This document shows positions 48,241 through 56,404 of a DNA stretch of 64,000 nt, one piece after another. The translations under genes were made by a program, and so were the position numbers. This DNA comes from Petrimonas sp. IBARAKI (GTDB lineage: Bacteria > Bacteroidota > Bacteroidia > Bacteroidales > Dysgonomonadaceae), in assembly GCA_002356435.2 (NCBI GenBank), contig AP018040.2:3629234-3693233 (forward strand), written 5' to 3'. Every line of letters begins with the position of its first letter. Positions within the stretch are counted from its first letter, which is position 1. The notes under the pieces were generated by a model. That model worked only from the letters and a program-made list of their open reading frames with translations, was not told the DNA's origin and ran no database searches.

Positions 48241-48275
48241 AATAGCTTCGGACAGTGTATCGAAGCTATTTTTTT
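48241..48275 (+). terminator. Rho-independent terminator after fabI
   Basis: AATAGCTTCG (48241-48250) and CGAAGCTATT (48261-48270) form a perfect 10-pair stem with a 10-base loop, followed by TTTTT. Confidence 0.88.
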
Positions 48276-48292
48276 ATATTTTTGTGTTCGTT

Positions 48293-48901
48293 ATGCTACT
48301 GAAGATATACAATGAGAATCCCAATCCGAGAGAGATTGAGAAGGTAGTTTCGGCCCTGAGGGACGGCGGCATCGTGGTCTACCCTACCGATACGCTTTAC
48401 GGGATGGGTTGCGATGCGCTGAACGTGCGTGCCGTAGAAAAAATCTGTGACCTGAAAGGGATCAATCCGCAGAAAAGCAACCTCTCCATCATCTGTAACG
48501 ACCTGAGCGCCATCAGTGAATACGCCCGGGTAGATACGCCTACTTTCAAGCTGATGAAGCGAAACCTGCCGGGACCTTTCACCTTTATCCTACCCACCAC
48601 ATCGTCACTGCCTAAGATCTACAAAAACAAGAAAACAGTAGGGATCCGTATACCCGATAATCCGGTAATCCGCGAAATTGCCCGGATGCTCGGAAACCCT
48701 GTCCTCAGCACCTCGGTAAAGGACGAAGGAGAGGAGATCGAATACACTACCGATCCCGACCTTATCCACGAGAAATGGAGCGACATTGTCGATATCGTTA
48801 TTGATGGCGGATTTGGTGGGATTGAACCCTCTACCGTAGTGGACTGCACTTCCGATGAGCCGGTGATCGTGCGTCAGGGAAAAGGAGTGTTAAATCTTTA
48901 A
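48293..48901 (+). CDS. L-threonylcarbamoyladenylate synthase (Sua5/YciO/YrdC family)
   Basis: The protein makes threonylcarbamoyl-AMP for the t6A37 modification of ANN-decoding tRNAs. VVYPTDTLYGMGCDA and KRNLPGPFTFILPTTS are the core motifs, and VGIRIPDNPVIREIA and LSTSVKDEGEE line the active site. I place the start at 48293 (MLLKIYN), because the open frame upstream to 48212 runs across the fabI terminator. Without a C-terminal Sua5 domain it is of the short YrdC/YciO type (about 200 residues). YciO paralogues are less active, so the exact role is not certain. Confidence 0.88.
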   Translation: MLLKIYNENPNPREIEKVVSALRDGGIVVYPTDTLYGMGCDALNVRAVEKICDLKGINPQKSNLSIICNDLSAISEYARVDTPTFKLMKRNLPGPFTFILPTTSSLPKIYKNKKTVGIRIPDNPVIREIARMLGNPVLSTSVKDEGEEIEYTTDPDLIHEKWSDIVDIVIDGGFGGIEPSTVVDCTSDEPVIVRQGKGVLNL

Positions 48902-48930
48902 AATATCGACTTCCTGATTAAAATCTTCGT

Positions 48931-48938
48931 TACTTTCG
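48931..48938 (+). promoter_or_regulatory. Putative -7-like element (TACTTTCG)
   Basis: TACTTTCG matches TAnnTTTG at seven of eight positions, 37 bases before the S41 protease ATG. No clear -33 partner is seen. Confidence 0.35.
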
Positions 48939-48974
48939 CAGTCAAATGTTCGTTACAATAAAAAAGCCAACCCT

Positions 48975-50651
48975 ATGAAAAAACTAGTTGCACTCTTTTC
49001 GATCCTCGCCACCCTGATGATTGTGGTTTCCTCTTGCGAGACCAAAGATCCGATCGTTGAGAAAGGAACGCTGCAATCGGCAACATATAACCCCGCCACC
49101 AAGTCATTCACCCTCACTTACAGCAGCGGACAGACCGAAACGGTAAATGCGGTGGTTGATGACAAGACCGATCCTCCAACAGCCACTGCGACACTGAAGG
49201 ACGGAACCGTAATTTATGCCGGGGATGCCACCGTAGCCGGAGCGGCAACCATAGCCAAAGAGATCAATATAGTAAGCCAGTTTGTTTACGACGGTATGTC
49301 GCTCTATTACTTCTGGGCGGATGAAGTGAAAAACAAAAAGCCCACCGTTGCAGATGTCAATCCTGAAAATTATTTTTACAAGATCCTCAACAGTACCGAT
49401 ACGCAACACGGCTGGTCATGGATCACCGACGATATCAATTCGTTGTTGTCGGGATTCTCAGGAGAGGCTACAGATGCATTCGGTTTCCAGCCTTTCCCGC
49501 TCTATGCAGATGATACATACACAACTGTTGTAGGGTTCATCCGCTACGTTTATCCGGATTCCCCCGCGGATAAGGCAGGCCTGAAAAGAGGTGAAGTCAT
49601 AACAAAGATAAACGGCCAGACCATAACCACCAATAACTATACACTGTTGTACGGGGCTAACGCAGAGACAACCTTTACGGTTACGGACCAGTATTTCAAA
49701 AATCCGAGGGACGTCAAGGTGATGCCAGCCAAAATCAATACCGATCCTGTGCTCTACAGCAATGTATATGAGATGGACGGTAAAAAAATCGGGTACCTCT
49801 TCTACACCAATTTCTACGAAAATTATAACGCCAGCCTTTACCAGGTTTTCTCTGAGTTTAAAACCGCCGGCGTTACCGACCTCGTATTGGATTTACGCTA
49901 CAACCCCGGAGGAGGAATTTCTGCCGCCACCTATCTGGCATCCCTGATTGCCCCGGAAAGTAATGTAAGAAACAAGGATGTATTCACGGTCATGAGTTAC
50001 AATTCTTACGTAAACGGTATCTTTGATAAGAACAAATGGGACAGAAGGGACTATTTGGGGGATTATAACAACGCGAAGTATCAGGATCCCCTAAACGCAA
50101 ACCTCAATTTGAATAAAGTATATGTAATTGCCACAGGGAGCTCCGCTTCCGCTTCGGAACTGATTACATTTTGCCTGGAACCATTTATGCAAGTGGAACA
50201 CATCGGAGAAAAAACCGCCGGGAAATACACGGCATCATGGACCATACACGCTTATGATGATTTTGAGAACAGGGTACAGCCCATATACGTTGAGTCGAAG
50301 CTTACCGATTCCGAGAAAGACAAACTGAAAAACTGGGGAATGCAGCCGATAGTGGGCCGCTACACCGATAAAAACAATAACGATTTTATAGCGACGAACG
50401 GATTGGTTCCTGATTACGCAATCAACACCCAGGAATACAATACGGCGACCTGGAAGCCCATTGGGGATGTAAATGATTACCTGTTTGCCAAGGCAATTTC
50501 GCTGATCACGGGAAAACCGTATCAGACTACAGCGACAAGAAACCTGATGATACCGGAATATAAGGATGCTGAGCTCTACTCAACCATCGAATCGGTTAGC
50601 AGACAGGCAGTGATTATTGATGATCCGAAGTTGCTTCCACCCCTGAAATAA
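48975..50651 (+). CDS. S41-family (C-terminal processing peptidase-like) lipoprotein protease with PDZ domain
   Basis: The lipoprotein signal ends in IVVSSC. A short beta domain (residues 25-85) and a helical segment precede a PDZ domain (YPDSPADKAGLKRGEVITKINGQTI). The S41 core follows: DLVLDLRYNPGGGISAA, then the nucleophile loop ATGSSASASELITFCLEP, with the general-base lysine probably in GEKTAGKYTASW. It is exported and anchored to a membrane. Such proteins trim or degrade other envelope proteins; the target is unknown. It converges on the minus-strand gene at 50670 with no terminator visible in the 18-base gap. Confidence 0.9.
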   Translation: MKKLVALFSILATLMIVVSSCETKDPIVEKGTLQSATYNPATKSFTLTYSSGQTETVNAVVDDKTDPPTATATLKDGTVIYAGDATVAGAATIAKEINIVSQFVYDGMSLYYFWADEVKNKKPTVADVNPENYFYKILNSTDTQHGWSWITDDINSLLSGFSGEATDAFGFQPFPLYADDTYTTVVGFIRYVYPDSPADKAGLKRGEVITKINGQTITTNNYTLLYGANAETTFTVTDQYFKNPRDVKVMPAKINTDPVLYSNVYEMDGKKIGYLFYTNFYENYNASLYQVFSEFKTAGVTDLVLDLRYNPGGGISAATYLASLIAPESNVRNKDVFTVMSYNSYVNGIFDKNKWDRRDYLGDYNNAKYQDPLNANLNLNKVYVIATGSSASASELITFCLEPFMQVEHIGEKTAGKYTASWTIHAYDDFENRVQPIYVESKLTDSEKDKLKNWGMQPIVGRYTDKNNNDFIATNGLVPDYAINTQEYNTATWKPIGDVNDYLFAKAISLITGKPYQTTATRNLMIPEYKDAELYSTIESVSRQAVIIDDPKLLPPLK

Positions 50652-50669
50652 GGATTCCTTCCTGCTGTT

Positions 50670-51035
50670 TTACCGCAACCAGAGCGGGTTGTTCTCGCGC
50701 AACAACTCGTTTTCAATGGAATGGTACTTCATGTACTCATCGCGGGGCAACAACTTTTGTAAGCCCTCTTCCCGTGCTGTTTTCAATTTCTCGATCCGTT
50801 TTTTCCTGTTGCACAGGCAGCAGTTCTCCGCTTTCTGCACATCGAGCAGAAACGTAAACTCCAGCTCATTGAGCTGCCTGGCCTTGTTATCGTCAAAACC
50901 GATCATCTCCTGCATCCTGGCCACTTTCTCTTCAGCGCTCTTTTTCAGCACGTCGGCAATAATTCCCGTTTTTTGTGCCGGGGCGATGGCAGCAATTGCA
51001 ATCAAAGCGGTCAGCAACAATCCCAATTTTTTCAT
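50670..51035 (-). CDS. Small secreted helical protein of unknown function
   Basis: The ATG at 51035 gives MKKLGLLLTALIAIAAIAPAQK, a normal signal peptide; the frame is open 27 codons further but without sense. The mature part is about 100 residues, highly charged and helical, with a cysteine cluster ENCCLCNRKKRIEKL. The charged heptad-like pattern recalls small periplasmic helical-hairpin proteins such as Spy/CpxP-like chaperones, but the LTxxQ motifs are absent. I do not recognise it. It lies upstream of nothing on its strand, and 49 bases after the dusB stop, so it may be the last gene of the fucosidase-dusB transcript. Confidence 0.7.
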   Translation of the reverse strand: MKKLGLLLTALIAIAAIAPAQKTGIIADVLKKSAEEKVARMQEMIGFDDNKARQLNELEFTFLLDVQKAENCCLCNRKKRIEKLKTAREEGLQKLLPRDEYMKYHSIENELLRENNPLWLR

Positions 51036-51084
51036 CTCGTCCTTTTTTAGTGTTAGTAATCTGACTATCCCGAAGGCTGTTTGT

Positions 51085-52074
51085 TTAACGTATCCCGAAC
51101 TTTTCAGGAATTTCATCCATCACGGCAAACAACTCCTCCACGGTATTCGCCCGGAGCAGCGCTATGCGGGTGGGTTTAAAATCGGGGATACCCTTAAAGA
51201 TGGGGGTTCCTGCCAGATGGCGGCGGATATGGAGAATACCACGCCGCTCATCCAGTCGCTGCACACTCTGCATTACCTGTTGCTTCAACACATCGAGGTA
51301 CCAGGAAAAAGATTGTTTAGGAGCCAGCTCCCCCGTTTCGAGAAAATGCTTTACATCACTGAAGATCCACGGCTGCCCGTAACTCGCCCGCCCGATCATC
51401 ACCGCATCCACGCCGGTTTCGTCGAAACGGCGTTTACAGTCCTGCGGCGTTACCAGATCACCGTTTCCTATGATGGGAATGTGCATACGGGGATTGTTTT
51501 TAACCTCGCCGATAAGGGTCCAGTCGGCCTCTCCGGTATATTTTTGAGAGCGTGTCCTTCCGTGAATGGTGAGTGCGGCAATTCCGCAATCCTGCAGCTG
51601 CTCTGCCAGCGTAACAATGATTCTGGAGTTCTCGTCCCACCCTAACCGGGTCTTCACAGTCACGGGCAGGCCGACAGCCTTCACCACCTTTTCTGTGATC
51701 TCAAGCATCAAACCCGGTGTTTTCATCATTCCCGAACCGGCGCCTCTCCCGGCCACCTTCTTGGCCGGACATCCGAAGTTGATATCGATGGCATCGGGGT
51801 TTGCCTCCTCGCAGATCTTCGCAGCCTCAACCATCGAATCGGGATCGTTTCCGTAAATCTGTATAGCTACGGGACGCTCTTCCTCACAGATCGTAAGCTT
51901 TTCCTTGGTTTTCCTCACGTGGCGGATAAGTGCGTCGCTCGACACAAACTCGGTATATACCATATCTGCTCCGAACTGCTTACACAGCAACCGAAAACCA
52001 ATATCGGTAACATCCTCCATCGGTGCCAGAAAAACGGGATACCGCGATGTAAATGCTATGTTTCCTATTTTCAT
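51085..52074 (-). CDS. dusB: tRNA-dihydrouridine synthase
   Basis: This FMN enzyme reduces uridines in the tRNA D loop. The ATG at 52074 gives MKIGNIAFTSRYPVFLAPMEDVTD, the usual Dus start; the longer frame to 52194 only runs back into the fucosidase gene. INFGCPAKKVAGRGAGSGMM has the catalytic cysteine, KTRLGWDENS and LTIHGRTRSQKYTGEADW bind FMN and substrate, and IGNGDLVTPQDC and GVDAVMIGRASYGQPWIF are the late barrel motifs. The start overlaps the stop of the GH29 gene by four bases (ATGA), an unexpected coupling of tRNA modification to a glycosidase. Confidence 0.93.
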   Translation of the reverse strand: MKIGNIAFTSRYPVFLAPMEDVTDIGFRLLCKQFGADMVYTEFVSSDALIRHVRKTKEKLTICEEERPVAIQIYGNDPDSMVEAAKICEEANPDAIDINFGCPAKKVAGRGAGSGMMKTPGLMLEITEKVVKAVGLPVTVKTRLGWDENSRIIVTLAEQLQDCGIAALTIHGRTRSQKYTGEADWTLIGEVKNNPRMHIPIIGNGDLVTPQDCKRRFDETGVDAVMIGRASYGQPWIFSDVKHFLETGELAPKQSFSWYLDVLKQQVMQSVQRLDERRGILHIRRHLAGTPIFKGIPDFKPTRIALLRANTVEELFAVMDEIPEKFGIR

Positions 52075-54146
52075 TTTATAATCCTTAAATTGTTCATCCT
52101 CAACGGTGCCACTTTCGACTCCGCATCCGCAGCACGTATGGAAACCGATTGATTTATCCGTGTTACCGGAAGTTGTTGGGAGTAGATCGACCATTCTTCG
52201 AGAGGTTGCAAACTGTAACTCAGGTCACTCTCGTATCCGTTATAGTGTTTTATAATCAATTGATTCAGGCCTTTCTGGAGGGGAAGAAGGACAATCTCCT
52301 TCCCGAATTTTACGCGCCAGGGAGATAAATGGGCAGTGAGGTATGCTCCGTTGAGCAACATATATACCCCGTTTCCACTGCCTACCTCCACCGCTATGGA
52401 CTGATCTTTTTCTGATTCAATCTCTTGCAGGAACAACATGCTTTGACGCGGCGGAATTTTTTCGGAGTAGGGCTCACCGTACCGGAAATGACTGACGGGT
52501 TCCCATCCCGAATCCTCCGCACGGACATTCACGACAGCCATACCCTCCTCTTCCACATATCCAAACACGCCGCGTCCGGGTTTTCTGTATAAACTGCCCC
52601 ACTTCACCGTGTTCTTTTTCAGCTTTTCGATCCTGGGGCTGCCGCCGTTAAGCACAACGGCTTGTGTCTTTCCGTCGATCTCGATATGGAGACGACGTCC
52701 CCGTTCATTGTCCGTATACACAAGCTCCGGGCTCCCCGCTCTTTTGCCTGAGGACACCCTCCAGCCGTACCCGATCAGGCTCTTATATCCACCGTAATAG
52801 TTTAAGCTGGAATGACCGAATACGGGTGTGGCGTTTTGTGGCGAAAGCACATTACCGGTTACAACGGTTGAAGGGACAACTTTAAATCCGTTTTCAAACC
52901 GGATCTTTAAAACAGGGATAAATTCCCCGGAGATCCTTTGTGGCAAATTGATCACAACCGAGTTTCCTTTTTGGGAAAACCGGCAGGATTCGTCCGACGC
53001 CAGCAGGCGTACCTCACTCACCTTTCCGGAAAAGCCCGACAAACGTATGCTGGACGACACAGGAATATTTTCCACAAAAGCAAACAGGTCGTTGCCCTTC
53101 GTGGTTATGCTGCCCCAGGCGAATGGCTGGTCGAACGGGTTGGCGTTCGTACCGTAAATGGCTTCGGCATTCACTTTTATCCATTTACCGATACCGAGCA
53201 GCACATCGCGCTCAAACTCCACTACCGATCCGTCACCTCTGGGGCCGATATTGAGCAGGTAATTCCCTCCACGACTGATCACCTTTACCAGGCTGGCGAT
53301 CTTCTCTTTCACTTTCGGCTGAACCTCTCCCCGCTCCTGCCACGAGCGGTAGCCCCACGTTTCGGGGAAGATGGAGGCGGCGGTCTGCCACGGCACGCCG
53401 AGCTTATAATCGGGATATTCGTTATCGGCCATCACGGCAAAATCCACCCAATCGTTGCCCAACCGTCCGCTGATCATACACTGCGGCTGCAGGCGGCTGA
53501 CCAGCTCGTACAATCCTTGGCTTTGCGAAAGCGTGAGTGAACCCATATCGAACCAGATTTCCGAAATATCGCCGTAATTTGTCATGATCTCCTCCACCTG
53601 GTTCAGGTTGAACCGGTAGTGTTCTTCCGTGAGCGGGTCCGCATTGTGGCTCGAGATAGGATAAGCTTGCGGAAAGTTCCAGTCGATAAGGGAATAATAA
53701 ACCGAAAAATCGATTCCTCCGCGGCGGCAGGCTTCTGCCAGCTCTTTCATCAAATCGCGCTTGTAAGGCGTGGCATCCACGATATTAAAATCGGTATGCC
53801 CGGAGTGGTACATGCAAAACCCGTCGTGATGCTTGGATGTAAAAACAATGGAGCGCATTCCGGCATCCTTGGCGAGCTTCACTATTTCATCGGGATCCCA
53901 TTTTACCGGGTTAAATTCCTGAGCGGTACTCGCGTACCAGTCGCTGAAAATCCCGGCAAACGACTGGATCTGTTCGCTGTAGCCGCGCCGAACAGGCTCT
54001 CCGTTGTAAACTCCACCGTAAACGGAATACAATCCGAAGTGAATAAACATCGAAAATTTCTGGTCGATCCACCGTTGCGACGGTTTTTGTTGCGCATTCA
54101 CCAGGCTTGCGGCAAACAAAAGGAAAAAAATGAGTTTCTGCTTCAT
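52071..54146 (-). CDS. GH29 alpha-L-fucosidase, secreted
   Basis: The signal peptide ends in SLVNAQQ. The barrel shows RWIDQKFSMFIHFGLYSVYGG, IVFTSKHHDGFCMYHS, and EIWFDMGS with Asp200 as the expected nucleophile. GGNYLLNIGPRGDGSV closes the catalytic domain near residue 310. Two further beta domains, about 340-430 and 440-690, follow; the last has a LPLQKGLNQLIIKHYNGYE segment seen in glycosidase-associated sandwich domains. It hydrolyses alpha-fucosides in the periplasm; linkage is not predictable. The protein is longer than minimal GH29 enzymes (about 450) because of those extra domains. It is not near a SusCD pair and is linked to dusB by an ATGA overlap. Confidence 0.93.
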   Translation of the reverse strand: MKQKLIFFLLFAASLVNAQQKPSQRWIDQKFSMFIHFGLYSVYGGVYNGEPVRRGYSEQIQSFAGIFSDWYASTAQEFNPVKWDPDEIVKLAKDAGMRSIVFTSKHHDGFCMYHSGHTDFNIVDATPYKRDLMKELAEACRRGGIDFSVYYSLIDWNFPQAYPISSHNADPLTEEHYRFNLNQVEEIMTNYGDISEIWFDMGSLTLSQSQGLYELVSRLQPQCMISGRLGNDWVDFAVMADNEYPDYKLGVPWQTAASIFPETWGYRSWQERGEVQPKVKEKIASLVKVISRGGNYLLNIGPRGDGSVVEFERDVLLGIGKWIKVNAEAIYGTNANPFDQPFAWGSITTKGNDLFAFVENIPVSSSIRLSGFSGKVSEVRLLASDESCRFSQKGNSVVINLPQRISGEFIPVLKIRFENGFKVVPSTVVTGNVLSPQNATPVFGHSSLNYYGGYKSLIGYGWRVSSGKRAGSPELVYTDNERGRRLHIEIDGKTQAVVLNGGSPRIEKLKKNTVKWGSLYRKPGRGVFGYVEEEGMAVVNVRAEDSGWEPVSHFRYGEPYSEKIPPRQSMLFLQEIESEKDQSIAVEVGSGNGVYMLLNGAYLTAHLSPWRVKFGKEIVLLPLQKGLNQLIIKHYNGYESDLSYSLQPLEEWSIYSQQLPVTRINQSVSIRAADAESKVAPLRMNNLRIIK

Positions 54147-54162
54147 GCTTCAGGATTTTCAA

Positions 54163-55473
54163 TCACTTGTACTTCACCCACTTTATCATCTCTTTCACCG
54201 ATGGTTTCTTGCCGTACATCAGGATCCCCACTCGGTAGATCTTAGCGGCAAAGAAGGAGATAAGGATAAACGTTCCGTAAAGCAGCACCAGCGAAAGCAG
54301 TTTCTCCCACAGCGGGATCCCGAACGGCAGTCGCACCATCATCACAATGGGTGATGTAAACGGAATCAAGGAACCCCAGAATGCCAACGGCCCGTCGGGA
54401 TTGCCCACGCTGTAAAATCCGGCAAAAAAGGCAAACATGATGATCAGGGTTACGGGCATCATGAACTGCGATGTATCTTCTTCGCTGTCGACTGCCGAAG
54501 CAAACATCGCGAAAATGGAAGCATACAGGATGTATCCCCCTACGAAGAAAAGCAAAAAGTAAACGATGATCTCAAACCAGTTGACACTCAATACGGCTTT
54601 CATGATTCCCTCCGTGTCGAAGCTGCTCATCTCGGCCGGCACGGCCCCCGGGGCTTGTTGTGGTGAAGCAATAAACAGGGAGAGCGAGGTAAACAACACC
54701 CCGGTCAGCACTCCCCAGATAATGAGCTGGGTAATCCCCACCAAACCGATCCCGGTAATTTTTCCGACCAACAGGTTGACAGGCTTCACCGACGAAACCA
54801 TCACCTCCACCACACGACTTTTCTTCTCTTCCAGAACAGCCTGCATCACCATGTTTCCGTACATCAGGATAAACATGTAGATAAGAATGGTAAATACCAT
54901 TCCGATAATGGTGGCAATCTCGGTGGATGATTCCGACACTGTCCCGTCGTCTCCCCATTTCATCGTTTTCACGGAAATGTCTGAACCGGCTTCAATGATG
55001 GAACGGACCTCCGAGATGGCTTCCGCGTTTACGTTGCCCTGCCGAGACAAATCGTCCAACCGCTGTTCCATAACCTTTTCGTTCAGTGCACTTTCAACCA
55101 TCGTACGCAGTTCCTGCGGCGTCTGCTTTTCAGATAATATGGTCACCGCCTGGCTATTCCTGTTCAAGTCTTCGGTAATCTGCAGGATGGCAAACAGGTC
55201 TTTTCCTATTTTAGATTGGTACTCGCCTTGCTGCGCATCGTTGATGATTTGAAACCGGTAAAGGTCGGTGGATTTCAATAACGGTGCATAGATGCCGGTA
55301 TTGTCGATGACGGCGATGTTTTTCACCGCACCGTCGTTCAGGGTGGAGAGCCACAGGGGCACAAATGACAGCGCCACCATCAGCAACGGCATCAGCAGCG
55401 TCATGAGGATAAACGATCTTTTTCTTACCCGGGTAAGGTATTCGCGTTGTATAACTAATGATAAGGTATTCAT
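54163..55473 (-). CDS. ABC transporter permease, NatB/ABC-2 type
   Basis: One membrane helix near residue 20-45 (SFILMTLLMPLLMVALSFVP) is followed by a large extracytoplasmic domain of about 150 residues. Five or more C-terminal helices then follow (GMVFTILIYMFILMYGNMVMQ, LLVGKITGIGLVGITQLIIW, VYFLLFFVGGYILYASIF, and so on). VLEEKKSRVVEVMVSSVKP is the conserved coupling segment of this exporter type. I start at 55473 (MNTLSLV), four bases after the ATPase stop, rather than at 55509 inside that gene. NatAB pairs export sodium in Bacillus; the substrate here is unknown. Confidence 0.88.
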   Translation of the reverse strand: MNTLSLVIQREYLTRVRKRSFILMTLLMPLLMVALSFVPLWLSTLNDGAVKNIAVIDNTGIYAPLLKSTDLYRFQIINDAQQGEYQSKIGKDLFAILQITEDLNRNSQAVTILSEKQTPQELRTMVESALNEKVMEQRLDDLSRQGNVNAEAISEVRSIIEAGSDISVKTMKWGDDGTVSESSTEIATIIGMVFTILIYMFILMYGNMVMQAVLEEKKSRVVEVMVSSVKPVNLLVGKITGIGLVGITQLIIWGVLTGVLFTSLSLFIASPQQAPGAVPAEMSSFDTEGIMKAVLSVNWFEIIVYFLLFFVGGYILYASIFAMFASAVDSEEDTSQFMMPVTLIIMFAFFAGFYSVGNPDGPLAFWGSLIPFTSPIVMMVRLPFGIPLWEKLLSLVLLYGTFILISFFAAKIYRVGILMYGKKPSVKEMIKWVKYK

Positions 55474-55477
55474 AATT

Positions 55478-56377
55478 TTAGCTTGATACGGTTTCAATGA
55501 AAACATCATTCATCGTAGGTATTTCCTCGTCGTATGCCACCACATCGAATTTATCGAAAATAAGTTTCGCCAGTTCATTAGTGGCGACTTCGGGTTGTTT
55601 CCTGACCCGGATATCGGTAAATTCGTGGTAGGGCTCTTTTGAGACCAGCGTGAAAAAGGGATGTTCAAACGAGAAGTCGCTGTCACGAAGACGAAAACGA
55701 AAAATGTTGGTCCGGTGTTCCCGCCGGATATCGAAGACCTTTCCCTGCAAGACGACCTGCGACCGGTGAATAAGCGCGATATTGTCGCACAACGCTTCCA
55801 CCGACTCCATGTTGTGCGTGGAGAGAATAATGGTCTTCCCTTCGGCCTTCAGGCGAAGCATTTCGTTTTTTATCATCTCGGCGTTTACCGGGTCGAAGCC
55901 GCTGAACGGTTCATCGAAGATCAGCAGGTCGGGGTTGTGGATGACGGTGGAAATAAACTGCACTTTCTGCTGCATTCCTTTCGATAATTCTTCCACCTTG
56001 CGGTTGTACCAATTCGCGATATCGAACCGCCTGAACCAAACCATCAGCTCGCGATGTGCGTCGGCTTTCGATAATCCGCGCAGTTGAGCCAGGTACATGG
56101 CCTGCTCGCCTACTTTCATTTTTTTGTATAATCCACGCTCTTCGGGCAGGTATCCGATATTGAAGACATCATCGCTCTTCGACGGGCGTCCGTTGATAAG
56201 CACCTCACCGCTGTCGGGTGCAGTGATACGCGTGATGATGCGGATAAGGGTGGTTTTCCCCGCTCCGTTCGGTCCTAGCAGCCCGAAAACTGTCCCCTTG
56301 GGAACCCGGATGCTGACTTTGTTCAGCGCCAAATGGTTGGCATACTGTTTTACAACGTTGGTGGTTTCTAAATACAT
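55478..56377 (-). CDS. ABC transporter ATP-binding protein, NatA type
   Basis: Walker A is GPNGAGKTT (residues 35-43), the signature is LSKGMQQKVQ, Walker B is LLIFDEPFSGFDP, and the switch histidine lies in LSTHNME. The ~70-residue C-terminal extension after residue 225 is typical of exporters of the NatA/CcmA/drug-resistance group. It drives the permease encoded 4 bases downstream. Gene order (ATPase then permease) and spacing show one operon, possibly read through from dnaG, 27 bases upstream. Confidence 0.93.
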   Translation of the reverse strand: MYLETTNVVKQYANHLALNKVSIRVPKGTVFGLLGPNGAGKTTLIRIITRITAPDSGEVLINGRPSKSDDVFNIGYLPEERGLYKKMKVGEQAMYLAQLRGLSKADAHRELMVWFRRFDIANWYNRKVEELSKGMQQKVQFISTVIHNPDLLIFDEPFSGFDPVNAEMIKNEMLRLKAEGKTIILSTHNMESVEALCDNIALIHRSQVVLQGKVFDIRREHRTNIFRFRLRDSDFSFEHPFFTLVSKEPYHEFTDIRVRKQPEVATNELAKLIFDKFDVVAYDEEIPTMNDVFIETVSS

Positions 56378-56404
56378 TATATTCTGTAGTTATTCAGTAG
56401 ATAC

